From contig PXBD01000050.1 in NCBI GenBank assembly GCA_003565625.1, forward strand, positions 58,113 to 122,112: a stretch of 64,000 bases of DNA. The letters are read 5' to 3'. How positions within the stretch are numbered: position 1 is the first letter of the stretch; each line of letters opens with the position of its first letter. Positions 11,054-21,772 of the stretch are shown here, piece by piece. The position numbers and the translations under genes are program-made. The notes below the pieces were generated by a model, which was not told the DNA's origin, did not search any database, and worked only from the letters and a program-made list of their open reading frames with translations. Source of the stretch: Gammaproteobacteria bacterium. GTDB lineage: Bacteria; Pseudomonadota; Gammaproteobacteria; Xanthomonadales; Wenzhouxiangellaceae.

Positions 11054-11880
11054 CCATGGACGGATTGCAATGGTGTCGTGACCGGTTGCTTGTTCCGGGA
11101 AATCCGCTGACCGCCAGCCTGCTGTTCGTTGATGACCGTGAGCATGATCGAATTCTGGCGCTCAGGACCCTTGTCAGCGAGCTGGCGGCCCTGGCGCAGG
11201 CCAACACCGACGAGTCGGTTAGTAGCGCAAAGCTGGGTTGGTGGCGCCAGGCTCTGGTCGAAGGCGCGGCCCACCCGGCCCTGCAGGCCATGGCGCAAAG
11301 CGGGGCCATCGAGCAGGTACCGGGGCGCGTGTTTGTGCCGCTGCTGGAGCATATCGCACGGGATCTCTCCCGGCCGCGCTTCGAGCGCTTCGAGCAGCTG
11401 CAGGCGCACTGCAGCGCCCTGGGAGGAGAAGCTGCCCGGCTGGAAGCGCTGCTGGCAGACAGCCAGTCGCGCAGCGGTGAGGCGGCTGTGCAGATGGGTT
11501 CGGCCGGCTACCTGCTGCGCATTGTGCGCGATCTGGGCGTGGATGCGCGCAGCAATCGCTGGCTGGTGCCGCTGGATGTGCAGGCCCAGTTTCAGGTCAG
11601 CCGCACGGACGTCATCGAAAAGCAGGGCGGGCCAGGCTGGGATGGCCTGGTCAGAACCCTGGTCGAACGCGCGCTGCGCGCCGGCGATCAGGCCGCAGCC
11701 GGCCTTTCTGCCCGGCAGGTGCATCTGCACATCTGCTGGGCCCTGGACCGACGCCTGGGCGCGCAGCTGGCGCGGCGGCCGCGCCACATTCTCACCCGCC
11801 GGGTGATGCCGGGACATGCCGGCAACGTGTGGCTTGCCTGGCGCGTGGCCAGACGAATGAAGCGAGCTGCTACAGGCTGA
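11050..11880 (+). CDS. squalene/phytoene synthase family protein, probably non-catalytic
   Basis: Fold signatures SAKLGWWRQAL and LLRIVRDLGVDARSNRWLVP; first Asp-rich motif not apparent. Confidence 0.7.
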   Translation: MTMDGLQWCRDRLLVPGNPLTASLLFVDDREHDRILALRTLVSELAALAQANTDESVSSAKLGWWRQALVEGAAHPALQAMAQSGAIEQVPGRVFVPLLEHIARDLSRPRFERFEQLQAHCSALGGEAARLEALLADSQSRSGEAAVQMGSAGYLLRIVRDLGVDARSNRWLVPLDVQAQFQVSRTDVIEKQGGPGWDGLVRTLVERALRAGDQAAAGLSARQVHLHICWALDRRLGAQLARRPRHILTRRVMPGHAGNVWLAWRVARRMKRAATG

Positions 11881-12370
11881 TTCCCACTCCGATGCTGAAG
11901 CGGGTTCGGGCTTGCCAACTGCGAATGTCGGCCGGCCACAGATGAATCCGCTCGGCAGCAATCACCGGCTGGTCGAGGAGGTGCTCATCTACGGCAACCG
12001 GCTCCAGGCCGGCCACCGTTCCCAGGACCGTGAGGTATCTCCCCGGCGCGTATTGCACCGGTTCCAGAAACCCCGACTGGCGCAGCACAAAGCGCACGCC
12101 GGGCTCGCGGTCCACCCGGGGACGGTCGCCGCGATCGAGCGGATAACTGACCAGGTGAATTTCGGTCTCATCCGGGAGGTTGCGCAGGCCGACAATGCGC
12201 CCGCCCCAGACGACCCGATCGCCAGGCCCGGACTGGCCGTCGAGCACGTGAGCCGGCCCGAAGCCCTCGATCTGCTCTCCCTCGAGCGCCACGGGGCTGC
12301 TGGCACAGCCGACCACAAGCAATAGCACGCAGGCGAGCAGAGCTGCTGGCGGCGTGAGGGAGTCAGTCAT
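11870..12370 (-). CDS. Slp family outer-membrane lipoprotein
   Basis: Lipobox LLLVVGCASS; GDRVVWGGRIVGLRNLPDETEIHLVSYPLDRGDRP typical of Slp. Confidence 0.82.
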   Translation of the reverse strand: MTDSLTPPAALLACVLLLVVGCASSPVALEGEQIEGFGPAHVLDGQSGPGDRVVWGGRIVGLRNLPDETEIHLVSYPLDRGDRPRVDREPGVRFVLRQSGFLEPVQYAPGRYLTVLGTVAGLEPVAVDEHLLDQPVIAAERIHLWPADIRSWQARTRFSIGVGISL

Positions 12371-12650
12371 CGGCACCGATGACCCCAGGGCCTTTGCCCG
12401 CGGTTTTTTCATAGACTCCTTTACCGATTTTGCGGTACTGGGTAAAACCCGCCTGTTCGATGCTGGAAGTCTTGAGCATATGGGCCTTGCCGCTGACCAC
12501 GTTGGGCGGCGAAATCTGGCGCCGCACCGGGCCGCCACACGACGGGCACGACCCGAGCACGGGATCGCGCAATTTTTGCAGCACGGTAAAGCCGTCGCGG
12601 CAATGCTCGCATCCGGGCTCAGCGACCGTAATGTACTCGTAGAAGGGCAT
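12363..12650 (-). CDS. FmdB-family zinc-ribbon protein
   Basis: MPFYEYITVAEPGCEHCRDGFTVLQKLRDPVLGSCPSCGGPVRRQIS: two CxxC pairs, FmdB layout. Confidence 0.82.
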   Translation of the reverse strand: MPFYEYITVAEPGCEHCRDGFTVLQKLRDPVLGSCPSCGGPVRRQISPPNVVSGKAHMLKTSSIEQAGFTQYRKIGKGVYEKTAGKGPGVIGADD

Positions 12651-12753
12651 GGCGTTGGCGCTGGGTACCTGACTGCATGGTAGCCCATCCTGGGTCATTG
12701 AATCTGCGACAATCCGGGGTTGATTCGCGACGGCACGGTACCGGTCGGCAAGC

Positions 12754-13440
12754 ATGGTGACTACACAACCCAGCCCGGTCTGGCTGATTACAGGTGCCGC
12801 GGGCACGCTTGGCAGCGAACTGGTCCGCCAGGCCTTGCTCGCGGGCAACGACTGCATCGCGCTGGACTGCAACGAACGCGGCCTGAACCGGCTGCACGAT
12901 GAACTCGCCGTTGAGGGCCGGCCTCCGGCGCTGTATCCACTGGACCTCGCCGGTGCCGGCCCGGATCACTACGAGCAGCTCGGCGCGGTGATTGCCGAGG
13001 AGTTCGGGCGCCTTGATGTGCTGGTTCACGCCGCCGCTCGTTTCAGCGCCCTGAAGCCACTCGAGCACCAGGCCGGCGACGACTGGTTCACGACCCTGCA
13101 GGTGGGCCTGACCGGTCCGCATTTCCTCACCGCCGCATTGCTGCCTCTGCTGCGCGCCGCGCCGCGCGGGGTGATTGTGCTGATCAACAACGGCCTTTGT
13201 CTGCAACAGCCGGCGCGCTGGGCTGCTTACGGTATCTGCCAGGCCGGTCGGCGGCAGATGGCGGCGACACTGGCGGCCGAGCTGGGCCCGCGCGGCCCGC
13301 GCGTGCTCGAGATTGATCCCGGTCCGTTCTTCAGCCCGCTGCGCAGCGCGGCCTGGCCGACCGAAACGGCCGACGAACTGCCGTCCGCGCAAAGCGCGGC
13401 GCAGGCCATTCATGCACGCATTGACTCAGGAGTGATGTGA
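12754..13440 (+). CDS. SDR family oxidoreductase
   Basis: WLITGAAGTLGSELVRQAL glycine motif, YGICQAGRRQM (YxxxK region). Confidence 0.82.
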   Translation: MVTTQPSPVWLITGAAGTLGSELVRQALLAGNDCIALDCNERGLNRLHDELAVEGRPPALYPLDLAGAGPDHYEQLGAVIAEEFGRLDVLVHAAARFSALKPLEHQAGDDWFTTLQVGLTGPHFLTAALLPLLRAAPRGVIVLINNGLCLQQPARWAAYGICQAGRRQMAATLAAELGPRGPRVLEIDPGPFFSPLRSAAWPTETADELPSAQSAAQAIHARIDSGVM

Positions 13441-13784
13441 TGAGCGACGACCTGTTTTTGAAAATCATCGATCGGGAGATTCCCGCAGACATCGTGTTTG
13501 AAAACGAGCGCGTGCTGGCGTTTCGGGATATCGACCCGCAGGCGCCGGTGCATATCCTGGTGATCCCCAAGCAGCGGATTCCCACCATAAATGATCTGGC
13601 CGATGACGATGCCGCTCTGGTCGGCGAGATGGTGCTGGCCGCCCGTGACATCGCGCGCGCCGAAGGCTTGAGCGAAAACGGGTACAGGCTGGTATTCAAC
13701 TGCAACCGCGATGGCTGCCAGTCGGTCTATCACATCCACCTGCATCTGCTCGGCGGCCGCCGCATGACCTGGCCGCCCGGCTGA
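13440..13784 (+). CDS. HIT family nucleotide-binding protein (HinT-like)
   Basis: VYHIHLHLLGGRRMTWPPG = HxHxHxx histidine triad; LFLKIIDREIPADIVFENERVLAFRDIDPQAPVHILVIPK. Confidence 0.93.
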   Translation: MSDDLFLKIIDREIPADIVFENERVLAFRDIDPQAPVHILVIPKQRIPTINDLADDDAALVGEMVLAARDIARAEGLSENGYRLVFNCNRDGCQSVYHIHLHLLGGRRMTWPPG

Positions 13785-13785
13785 C

Positions 13786-15114
13786 TCAGGTTGCCTCGGG
13801 CAGGCTTGCGCTCAACCAGGCGCCGGTCAGCCCCATGCCGGCCAGAATCAGGATCACCCCCGAAACCGGCATCACGGCGGTCAGCGCCCCTACGCTGCCG
13901 GCCAGCAGCAGCACTACGCCGATCACCGTATTACTGACCGAGACGTAGTCGGTTCGCTTGTTGCCGCCGGCCAGATCAACAATGTAGGTTTTGCGTCCCA
14001 GGCGCACGCCGGCATGGGCGATGGCAAGGAGAAAGAAAAACAGCGGATACAGCCACTGACTGCCGGCCAGGGCCGGCAGGGTGAGGACCAGCGTCACCAG
14101 GGCTACGCCGGTCAGGGCGGCCGCGCTGCCGGCGATGATCATCACCCGGCGGCTCGAATAGTCGGCGAAACGGCCCCAGAACGGCGCCGATACCAGACTG
14201 GCCAGCCCGTCGGCGATCACGAACAGCCCCAGCACCAGCCATGCTCCTTCGGTCTGCTCATGCGCCAGCAGGATGAAAAACGGCGCGCTCAGGGCAGAAC
14301 ACAGCAGCAGTGAGCGGGCAACGACAAAGCGACGGAACGGGGGGTCGGAGCGCAGCAGCTGCAGGCGCTGTATGGCTTCACCGAGGGCGTTGGCGCCGCC
14401 TTCGGTCGCTCCCGGCAGCTCGCGGATCAAGGCGTAGCTCGCCGCGGCAGTCAGCCACAGCCCGCCGGCGCAGGCCAGCAGAATCAGATAGGTGGCCATG
14501 TCGCCGGCTTCGCGCAGATCCAGCAGCAGCAGGATGCCGACGCCGATGGTGACCAGTCCGGCGAGAAACTCCGACCACCCACCGACCCGGCCACGGCGGG
14601 TTTTCGGAACCGTTTTGCCGAGCACGTCCTTGGAGGCAACCGAGCACAGCCCGCGCGCCAGACTGAACACCACCAGGGCGCCAAGAAGGGCGAAGCCGGC
14701 TGCTGTACCAGTCAGCGATACCGCGATCGCGGCCATGCCGAATACGGCCGCGGCCTGGAGTACACAGCCAAGCACGAAAGTCCATTTGCGCACCGGCTGA
14801 CGGCGGACAAAGCTGGCAATCACCAGTTGAGGAATCAGCGATCCGGACTCGCGCACAGGCACCAGGAAGGCGGTAAATACCCCCGGTGCGGCCAGCGCGC
14901 TGAGCATCCAGGCGAGCACGGTTTTGGGGTTGGCAATCGCATCGCCCAGCTTGGTCAGGAACTGGGTAATCACCTGCAGCAGAAAGTTGCCGGGTACGGA
15001 ACGGCAGGCGGCATCGTCGATGTCGGTACAGACCCGAGCATCTTCCTCGTTGACCAGGGCCTGGTAGGCACGTTCGATGCGCGGCCCGGCAAACCATTGA
15101 TCGATCCGGTTCAT
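13786..15114 (-). CDS. MFS transporter
   Basis: 442 aa with about 12 hydrophobic segments. Confidence 0.7.
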   Translation of the reverse strand: MNRIDQWFAGPRIERAYQALVNEEDARVCTDIDDAACRSVPGNFLLQVITQFLTKLGDAIANPKTVLAWMLSALAAPGVFTAFLVPVRESGSLIPQLVIASFVRRQPVRKWTFVLGCVLQAAAVFGMAAIAVSLTGTAAGFALLGALVVFSLARGLCSVASKDVLGKTVPKTRRGRVGGWSEFLAGLVTIGVGILLLLDLREAGDMATYLILLACAGGLWLTAAASYALIRELPGATEGGANALGEAIQRLQLLRSDPPFRRFVVARSLLLCSALSAPFFILLAHEQTEGAWLVLGLFVIADGLASLVSAPFWGRFADYSSRRVMIIAGSAAALTGVALVTLVLTLPALAGSQWLYPLFFFLLAIAHAGVRLGRKTYIVDLAGGNKRTDYVSVSNTVIGVVLLLAGSVGALTAVMPVSGVILILAGMGLTGAWLSASLPEAT

Positions 15115-15965
15115 GGCGATCGGGATTCGGGTTGGGTCGTGTCATCCGGAGTCGGCCGTTGCCACTCCTCAACCAGCACCAGCGCACCCAGCCAGGCCGA
15201 ATCGAAGTATTCCAGGCGGCCAAGGCGGATCGGGCGGCTCTGGCTCAGGCGATGCAGCGCCAGCGCCGGTTCGTCTTCCGAGGCCACCCGTTCGGTCCAG
15301 ACCAGTTCCAGGTCGACATGCCGAAACTGACGCTGGCGCAGTTGCAGGCTGCCGTCGAGCCGGTAGTCGACCAGCGCCAGGGCAGGCGGCGGGGCAATGG
15401 GACCCTCGATCTGCAGGCCGTGGCCCACCAGTTGAGTCCAGTGGATGTGCACGGCCTGGTGGCCACGTACCCGAACCGGCACCGCTGCCGTCTGTCGATC
15501 CAGCGGCTGCAGCCAGCCGGTCGCACTCAGGACAACGTAATCGCCGCTTCGATCCAGCCGCTCCAGAGCACGCTGCATGGTCGATGAAAGACTCGACGAT
15601 CCGACGTGGTGATCTGGCCAGATGGGGATCTGGCCATAGGGGCCGCTGACCCGGCTGGCGCTGGTGGCCAGTTGCTCGAGGTGAGCCATCGAATAGGGCC
15701 CAGGCAGGTTGCTGATCGCCGCCGGACTGCCGCCGGGAAATCGGTCGGGCGTGCGCCGGGCAGTCCACGCCGCCAAGCGCGCCCGTTCCAGAGGGTCGGT
15801 GAGCGCGCCAAAATCCCCGTTGTTGTCCGACGGCCAGCGATCCGACCGGCCCTCGGCATGGTGGAAGACGATGATCTCGACCCGAACTGGTTCGGCCGCC
15901 TGCACAAGTGGGCCAGGACCCGAAAGCAGCAGCACGAAAAGAATGGCGGATGCAAGCGATTTCAC
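15111..15965 (-). CDS. csiV: CsiV-like protein (GTG start)
   Basis: Signal peptide then RVEIIVFHHAEG; beside mfd, as csiV often is in gammaproteobacteria. Confidence 0.7.
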   Translation of the reverse strand: MKSLASAILFVLLLSGPGPLVQAAEPVRVEIIVFHHAEGRSDRWPSDNNGDFGALTDPLERARLAAWTARRTPDRFPGGSPAAISNLPGPYSMAHLEQLATSASRVSGPYGQIPIWPDHHVGSSSLSSTMQRALERLDRSGDYVVLSATGWLQPLDRQTAAVPVRVRGHQAVHIHWTQLVGHGLQIEGPIAPPPALALVDYRLDGSLQLRQRQFRHVDLELVWTERVASEDEPALALHRLSQSRPIRLGRLEYFDSAWLGALVLVEEWQRPTPDDTTQPESRSP

Positions 15966-15993
15966 CGCCGTGAGTGTACCCGATCGAGACCGT

Positions 15994-18900
15994 TCAGGCC
16001 GCCTTGCGGCCCGGGTCGAGACGCTCGAGCATTTCCAGGGCAATGGTCCGCCGCTGTTCAGGGGTTTCGAATTCACCCTTGATCCTGAGACGGTCGCTGG
16101 CCGGCAGTTCGAAGGTGTGCGACTCTTTTTGAATCATGCGCAGCAACTCGGCCATGTCGATCTCGGGTTGATGCATGAATTCAACGCGCCCACCTGCCGG
16201 GCCGACCTCCAGCCTGCGAATCCCCAGCCGGCGCGCTTCCAGACGCAGCTCGGCACTGCCAAACAGATGTTTGACTTCGTCGGGCAGCAGACCGAAACGA
16301 TCGATCATTTCAACCTGGAGGTCATAAAGGGTGCGCTCGTCGCGCGCTTGGGCAATGCGCTTGTACAGCACCAGTCGCTGATGAACGTCTGGCAGGTAGT
16401 CCGGCGGGATCATGGCGGTGACGTGCAGATCGACCTCGCCGGTAACTGCCATCGGCTCGTCCAGGTCGGGCTCGTTGCCCGAGCGCAGTGCTTCCACGGC
16501 GCGGTTGAGCAGATCGGAATACAGCGAAAATCCGATTGCCTCGATCTGGCCGGACTGACCTTCTCCGAGCAGTTCACCGGCCCCGCGGATTTCCAGGTCA
16601 TGGTTGGCCAGGGTGAATCCGGCGCCGAGCTCCTCCATGGACTGAATGGCTTCGAGCCGCTTGTGTGCATCGCGCGTCATCGCCTGGCGCGCCGGAGTGA
16701 TCAGGTAGGCATAGGCCAGGTGGTGCGAGCGGCCGACCCGGCCACGCAGCTGGTGGAGCTGGGCGAGGCCGAATTTGTCGGCCCGGTTGATGATGATGGT
16801 GTTGGCGGTCGGCACGTCGATGCCGTTTTCGACAATGGTGGAACACACCAGCAGATTGATGCGCCGGCCGTAGAAGTCGCGCATGGTTTTTTCCATTTCG
16901 CCCGGCGCCATCTGACCGTGAGCAATGCCAATGCGGGCCGAGGGAAACAGCTCGGCCAGTTCGGATGCCATGCGCGCCATCGACTTGACTTCATTGTGGA
17001 GAAAATAGACCTGCCCGCCGCGCTGGAATTCGCGCATGACCGCGTCCCGGATGGTGGGCGTATCCCACTCGCTGACAAAAGTCTTGACCGCGAGGCGGCG
17101 CGCCGGCGGTGTGGCGATGATCGACAGCTCGCGCAGCCCGGTCATCGCCATGTTGAGCGTGCGCGGGATGGGGGTAGCGGTAAGGGTCAGCAGGTCGACC
17201 TCTGCGCGCAGGGTCTTGAGACGTTCCTTCTGGCGCACGCCGAAACGCTGTTCCTCGTCGATGATGACCAGCCCCGGGTCCTTGATCTCGACATCTTTCT
17301 GGAGCAGGCGATGCGTGCCGATGACAATGTCGACCGTCCCGTCGGCCAGACCGGCGAGTATCTGGGAAGCCTGCTTGCCGCTGCGCGAAAGCAGTTCAAC
17401 GCGCACCGGCCAGTCGGCGAAGCGATCGGAGAAAGTGCGGTGATGCTGTTCGGCCAGCAGGGTAGTGGGTGCCAGCACGACCACCTGGCGACCGGAGTCA
17501 ACCACGGCGAAAGAGGCCCGTAGCGCGACCTCCGTCTTGCCGAAACCCACGTCACCACAAACCACCCGATCCATTGGCTGATCGGAGGCCAGGTCGGCAA
17601 GTACGGCTTCGATTGCGCGATGCTGGTCCTCGGTTTCTTCGTATTCGAAGCCGGCGGCGAAGCGCGCGTACAGCCCCCGGTCGAGGCCGTAGGAATGGCC
17701 GGCCCGGGCGGCGCGGCGTGCCTGCAGGTTGAGCAGTTCAGCGGCCACGTCACGGACGCGCTCGGCGGCCTTGCGTCGGGTTTTCTGCCACTGGTCGGAA
17801 CCCAGGCGATGCAGCGCGACAGCATCAGGATCGGCCCCGGTATAGCGGCTGACCAACTCCAGATCCGTCACCGGCACGTAGAGTTTGTCGCCGCCCTCGT
17901 ATTCCAGGTGCAGGTATTCGCCGCGGCCGTCACCGACTTCGAGTACTTCCAGGCCACGGTAGCGCCCGATACCGTGTTCCAGGTGGACGATCAGCGCGCC
18001 TGGCTGGAGGTCGGCCAGGCTCTTGATCATGCTTTCCGGATCCTGCCCGGTGCGCCGTTCCCGGCGCAGCGTGCGAGCGTGGCCCGGGAACAGCTCGGAT
18101 TCGCTCAAGACCGTGAGCCCGTCGTCGGGCAGGGCGATACCGCCGGACAGGGGCAGTACGGCAATGCAGAAGCGCTCGTCCTGGCTGGAAAAGGCGGCCC
18201 AGGACGCGACCGGGCGCGGGTTCAGGCCGGCCGCGCGCAGTGTTTCGATAATCAGTTCGCGCCGCCCGGCGGTATCTGCCGCCAGCAGGACGCGCCCGGA
18301 TTCCGCCTGCAGGCGGCTGGCGGCCTGTTCCGGATGCTGATCGAGATCGACCGGCTCGGGCCTATGGGCCACAGCGCGCGCCGCCGGCCGCCGGGTCAGG
18401 CGGATGGCGGCCTGGGCCAGCAGTTGTGCGATCAGCGCCGGCGGATCGAAAAACAGCTCGGCTGGATCCAGCGCCGGGCGTTCCAGATCGCCGCCGCGCT
18501 GTTCGTGCCGTGACTGAATCTGGTCGGCGTAGGAGCGGGCGGCCTCGTCGGCTCCGGCCAGCACGACCAGGCGATGGTTTTGCGGCAGAAAGTCGGTCAG
18601 TACGCTGGTGGAGTCGAAAAACAGCGGCAGGTACTGTTCCAGGCCTTGCCCGGCTACCCCGTCGCCGACCTCCTGGTAGGGCAGTGCGCGCCGCAGATCG
18701 ACATCAAATCGGGTTCGGAATCGGCGGCGGAATTCAGTTCGGCTGTGTTCGTCGAAGGGAAATTCGCGCCCGGGCAGCAGCTCGACCCGCTCGAGTTTTT
18801 CAACCGAGCGCTGAGTCTCCGGATCGAAGCTGCGAATCGACTCGATCTCGTCATCGAACAACTCCAGCCGAAACGGCGCCGGCTGGCCCATCGGCCACAA

Positions 18901-19416
18901 GTCGAGGACGCCGCCGCGGGTGGCAAACTGGCCCGGCTGCCAGACCTGCTCGGCCGGCAGGTAGCCGGCATCCTGCAGGGTGGGGCGGAAGGTGAGCGCG
19001 TCGATGCGGTCGCCGCAGACCAGCTTCAGGCTGTGGCCACGAATCCATTCGACCGGAGGCAGGCGCTGGACCAGGGCCGGGATCGGGGCGATGATGATGC
19101 CGCTGTCCATTGTCGGCATGCGGGCCAGCAACTCCAGCCGGCGTGAAATCAGATCCGGATGCGGCGAGTAGAGATCGTAGGGCAGGGTTTCCCAGTCCGG
19201 GAACAATTCCACCCTGGGCGCGTCGAGACGGATCAGGTCATCCCTGAGCTGGCGGGCGCTGTAGCCATCTGCCGCGGCGACCAGGAGCGGACCGCCCTGG
19301 CGCCGACCGACTGCGGCCAGCGCCAGCGCCAGCGCCAGCCCCTCCAGGTGTGGCCAGTCCTGGCGCTCGCCGGGCCGGGCAGGGGGAGGACGAAGAACGG
19401 AGAAACGCGGGCTCAT
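15994..19416 (-). CDS. mfd: transcription-repair coupling factor Mfd
   Basis: 1140 aa; GDVGFGKTEVALRASF, DEEQRFGVRQKERLK, TLTATPIPRTLNMA. Confidence 0.98.
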   Translation of the reverse strand: MSPRFSVLRPPPARPGERQDWPHLEGLALALALAAVGRRQGGPLLVAAADGYSARQLRDDLIRLDAPRVELFPDWETLPYDLYSPHPDLISRRLELLARMPTMDSGIIIAPIPALVQRLPPVEWIRGHSLKLVCGDRIDALTFRPTLQDAGYLPAEQVWQPGQFATRGGVLDLWPMGQPAPFRLELFDDEIESIRSFDPETQRSVEKLERVELLPGREFPFDEHSRTEFRRRFRTRFDVDLRRALPYQEVGDGVAGQGLEQYLPLFFDSTSVLTDFLPQNHRLVVLAGADEAARSYADQIQSRHEQRGGDLERPALDPAELFFDPPALIAQLLAQAAIRLTRRPAARAVAHRPEPVDLDQHPEQAASRLQAESGRVLLAADTAGRRELIIETLRAAGLNPRPVASWAAFSSQDERFCIAVLPLSGGIALPDDGLTVLSESELFPGHARTLRRERRTGQDPESMIKSLADLQPGALIVHLEHGIGRYRGLEVLEVGDGRGEYLHLEYEGGDKLYVPVTDLELVSRYTGADPDAVALHRLGSDQWQKTRRKAAERVRDVAAELLNLQARRAARAGHSYGLDRGLYARFAAGFEYEETEDQHRAIEAVLADLASDQPMDRVVCGDVGFGKTEVALRASFAVVDSGRQVVVLAPTTLLAEQHHRTFSDRFADWPVRVELLSRSGKQASQILAGLADGTVDIVIGTHRLLQKDVEIKDPGLVIIDEEQRFGVRQKERLKTLRAEVDLLTLTATPIPRTLNMAMTGLRELSIIATPPARRLAVKTFVSEWDTPTIRDAVMREFQRGGQVYFLHNEVKSMARMASELAELFPSARIGIAHGQMAPGEMEKTMRDFYGRRINLLVCSTIVENGIDVPTANTIIINRADKFGLAQLHQLRGRVGRSHHLAYAYLITPARQAMTRDAHKRLEAIQSMEELGAGFTLANHDLEIRGAGELLGEGQSGQIEAIGFSLYSDLLNRAVEALRSGNEPDLDEPMAVTGEVDLHVTAMIPPDYLPDVHQRLVLYKRIAQARDERTLYDLQVEMIDRFGLLPDEVKHLFGSAELRLEARRLGIRRLEVGPAGGRVEFMHQPEIDMAELLRMIQKESHTFELPASDRLRIKGEFETPEQRRTIALEMLERLDPGRKAA

Positions 19417-19565
19417 GGCGGTACGGGCAGGAAGTTTCAGCGGCCAATTGTAGCGCTTGACCGGTCGCTGAAAGGTTTGGGTGAATGGCGCGGAGGCTGA
19501 AAATGGCTGGGCAGAACAATTGCCGGGTGCTGGTTTTTGAATTACAATACCCGGCTTGTTCGGAT

Positions 19566-19642
19566 GGGCGATTAGCTCAGTTGGTTAGAGCGCTGTCTTG
19601 ACATGGCAGAGGTCACTAGTTCGAATCTAGTATCGCCCACCA
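19566..19642 (+). tRNA. tRNA-Val(GAC), CCA encoded
   Basis: GGGCGAT...ATCGCCC acceptor stem, anticodon arm CTGTC-TTGACAT-GGCAG, TTCGAAT T-loop, ACCA end. Confidence 0.96.
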
Positions 19643-19781
19643 CGATTTTATCTTGACTTCCGGCCTCGCCAGGCAACGATGGCAGGTACGTTCACCCGCT
19701 GTTAACGGCAGGTCGGGAGGATTCGACGACAGGGCGTCATACGCCCTGTTTTCATTTGTTTCTGGTGGCAACAAGTGCTGC

Positions 19782-21722
19782 ATGACCATGGTTCAGATCA
19801 CTCTTCCTGACGGATCCAGCAAAGCGTTCGCGCAACCGGTGTCGGTTGCCGAGGTCGCCGCCTCGATAGGCCCGGGCCTGGCGAAAGCGACCCTGGCCGG
19901 CGCCGTGGACGGTCGCCTTGTCGACGCTTCCCATCGGATCGAGCAAGATGCCAGCCTGCGCATCATCACCGCGCGCGATGAAGAAGGGCTTGACCTCATT
20001 CGCCACTCCACTGCCCACCTCATGGCCCAGGCGGTCAAGCGCCTGTTCCCCGAGACCCAGGTCACCATCGGCCCGGTGATCGAAAACGGCTTTTACTACG
20101 ACTTTGCCCGTAAAGAGCCGTTTCGCCCCGAAGACCTCGAGTCCATCGAGCGGGAAATGGCGCGCATCGTGGATGAGGACCTGCCGGTATCGCGGCAGGT
20201 GATGGATCGCGACGAGGCGGTCGCGTTTTTCCAGGGGCAGGGTGAGGAATACAAGGCCCGCATCATTGCCGATATTCCGGCGGAAGAAACCATTTCGCTG
20301 TACCGGCAGGGCGATTTCATCGACCTGTGCCGCGGTCCGCACATTCCCTCGACCGGCAAGCTGGGAGCATTCAAGCTGACCAAGCTGGCCGGAGCCTACT
20401 GGCGCGGCGATGCCCGCAACGAGATGCTGCAGCGGATCTACGGCACCGCCTGGCCGGATAAAAAACAACTCAAGGCGTTCCTGAAGCGACTGGAAGAGGC
20501 CGAAAAACGCGATCATCGCCGGCTCGGCAAGCAGCTGGATCTGTTCCGGTTCCAGGACGATGCTCCGGGTGCGGTGTTCTGGCTGCCGCGCGGCTGGACG
20601 CTGTTTCGCCAGTTGATCGAGTACATGCGCGAACGTCAGGACGAAGCCGGCTATGTCGAAGTCAACACGCCCGATGTCATGGACCGCTCGCTGTGGGAAA
20701 CCTCCGGCCACTGGCAGAATTACCACGAACACATGTTTACAACGCAGACCGAGGATGAGCGGGTTTTTGCGCTCAAGCCGATGAACTGCCCGGGTTCGGT
20801 CAGCGTCTACAAACATGGCCTGAAGAGCTACCGCGACCTGCCGATCCGGATGGCCGAATTCGGCAAGGTCCATCGTTACGAACCCTCCGGTGCCCTGCAC
20901 GGCCTGATGCGGGTGCGCCATTTCACCCAGGACGACGCCCACATCTACTGCACCGAAGAGCAGATGGAGGAAGAGTGCCGCAAGGTCATCGAGCTCAACC
21001 TGTCGGTATACCGGGATTTCGGCTTCGAGGATGTGCGGCTGAAGTTTGCCGACCGGCCGGACAATCGAATCGGCGATGATGCCACCTGGGACAAGCTCGA
21101 GGGCGCACTCAAGGGTGCTATCGACGCAATGGGTCTGGAATACACTCACAACCCGGGCGAAGGCGCGTTTTACGGCCCCAAGATCGAATTCGTTCTGCGC
21201 GATGCCATCGGCCGGGACTGGCAGTGTGGGACCCTGCAGGTGGATCTGAACCTGCCGGAGCGCTTCGATGCCACCTATCGCACGGCCGATGGCGGCGAGG
21301 CCCGTCCGGTCATGCTGCATCGTGCCCTGTTTGGTTCGCTCGAGCGCTTCGCCGGCATCCTGATCGAGCACTACTCGGGCAACCTGCCGCTGTGGCTGGC
21401 GCCGGTGCAGGTCGTGGTCATGAACATCACCGATGCCCAGGCCGACTGGGTTGGCGAGGTGGTCAGCGACCTGCGGCGGCGCGGCTTCCGGGTGGAGGCG
21501 GACTTGAGAAACGAGAAGATCGGCTATAAAATCCGCGGCCGTACGCTGGAGAAGATTCCCTACCTTCTGATTGTCGGAGATCGCGAGGTCGAACAGCGGC
21601 AAGTGGCCGTGCGGCTGCGCGATGGAACCGACATCGGAGCGATGGATCTGGACGCACTCGGTGAGCGCCTGTCCGGAGAAGTGGCGCGACGCGGGCCAAT
21701 CGGGGATAATGGTCAGCGCTAA
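19782..21722 (+). CDS. thrS: threonyl-tRNA synthetase
   Basis: TGS + editing domain ([16 protein letters not shown]) + class II core ([27 protein letters not shown]). Confidence 0.97.
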   Translation: MTMVQITLPDGSSKAFAQPVSVAEVAASIGPGLAKATLAGAVDGRLVDASHRIEQDASLRIITARDEEGLDLIRHSTAHLMAQAVKRLFPETQVTIGPVIENGFYYDFARKEPFRPEDLESIEREMARIVDEDLPVSRQVMDRDEAVAFFQGQGEEYKARIIADIPAEETISLYRQGDFIDLCRGPHIPSTGKLGAFKLTKLAGAYWRGDARNEMLQRIYGTAWPDKKQLKAFLKRLEEAEKRDHRRLGKQLDLFRFQDDAPGAVFWLPRGWTLFRQLIEYMRERQDEAGYVEVNTPDVMDRSLWETSGHWQNYHEHMFTTQTEDERVFALKPMNCPGSVSVYKHGLKSYRDLPIRMAEFGKVHRYEPSGALHGLMRVRHFTQDDAHIYCTEEQMEEECRKVIELNLSVYRDFGFEDVRLKFADRPDNRIGDDATWDKLEGALKGAIDAMGLEYTHNPGEGAFYGPKIEFVLRDAIGRDWQCGTLQVDLNLPERFDATYRTADGGEARPVMLHRALFGSLERFAGILIEHYSGNLPLWLAPVQVVVMNITDAQADWVGEVVSDLRRRGFRVEADLRNEKIGYKIRGRTLEKIPYLLIVGDREVEQRQVAVRLRDGTDIGAMDLDALGERLSGEVARRGPIGDNGQR

Positions 21723-21772
21723 CGATCGGCATCCGGCCTGATCGCACATTCAATTTGCAAGGAGCAGCACAC

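Noticed and set aside
19752-21749. 665-aa minus-strand ORF opposite thrS
   Set aside because: Antisense of thrS with no recognisable domain.
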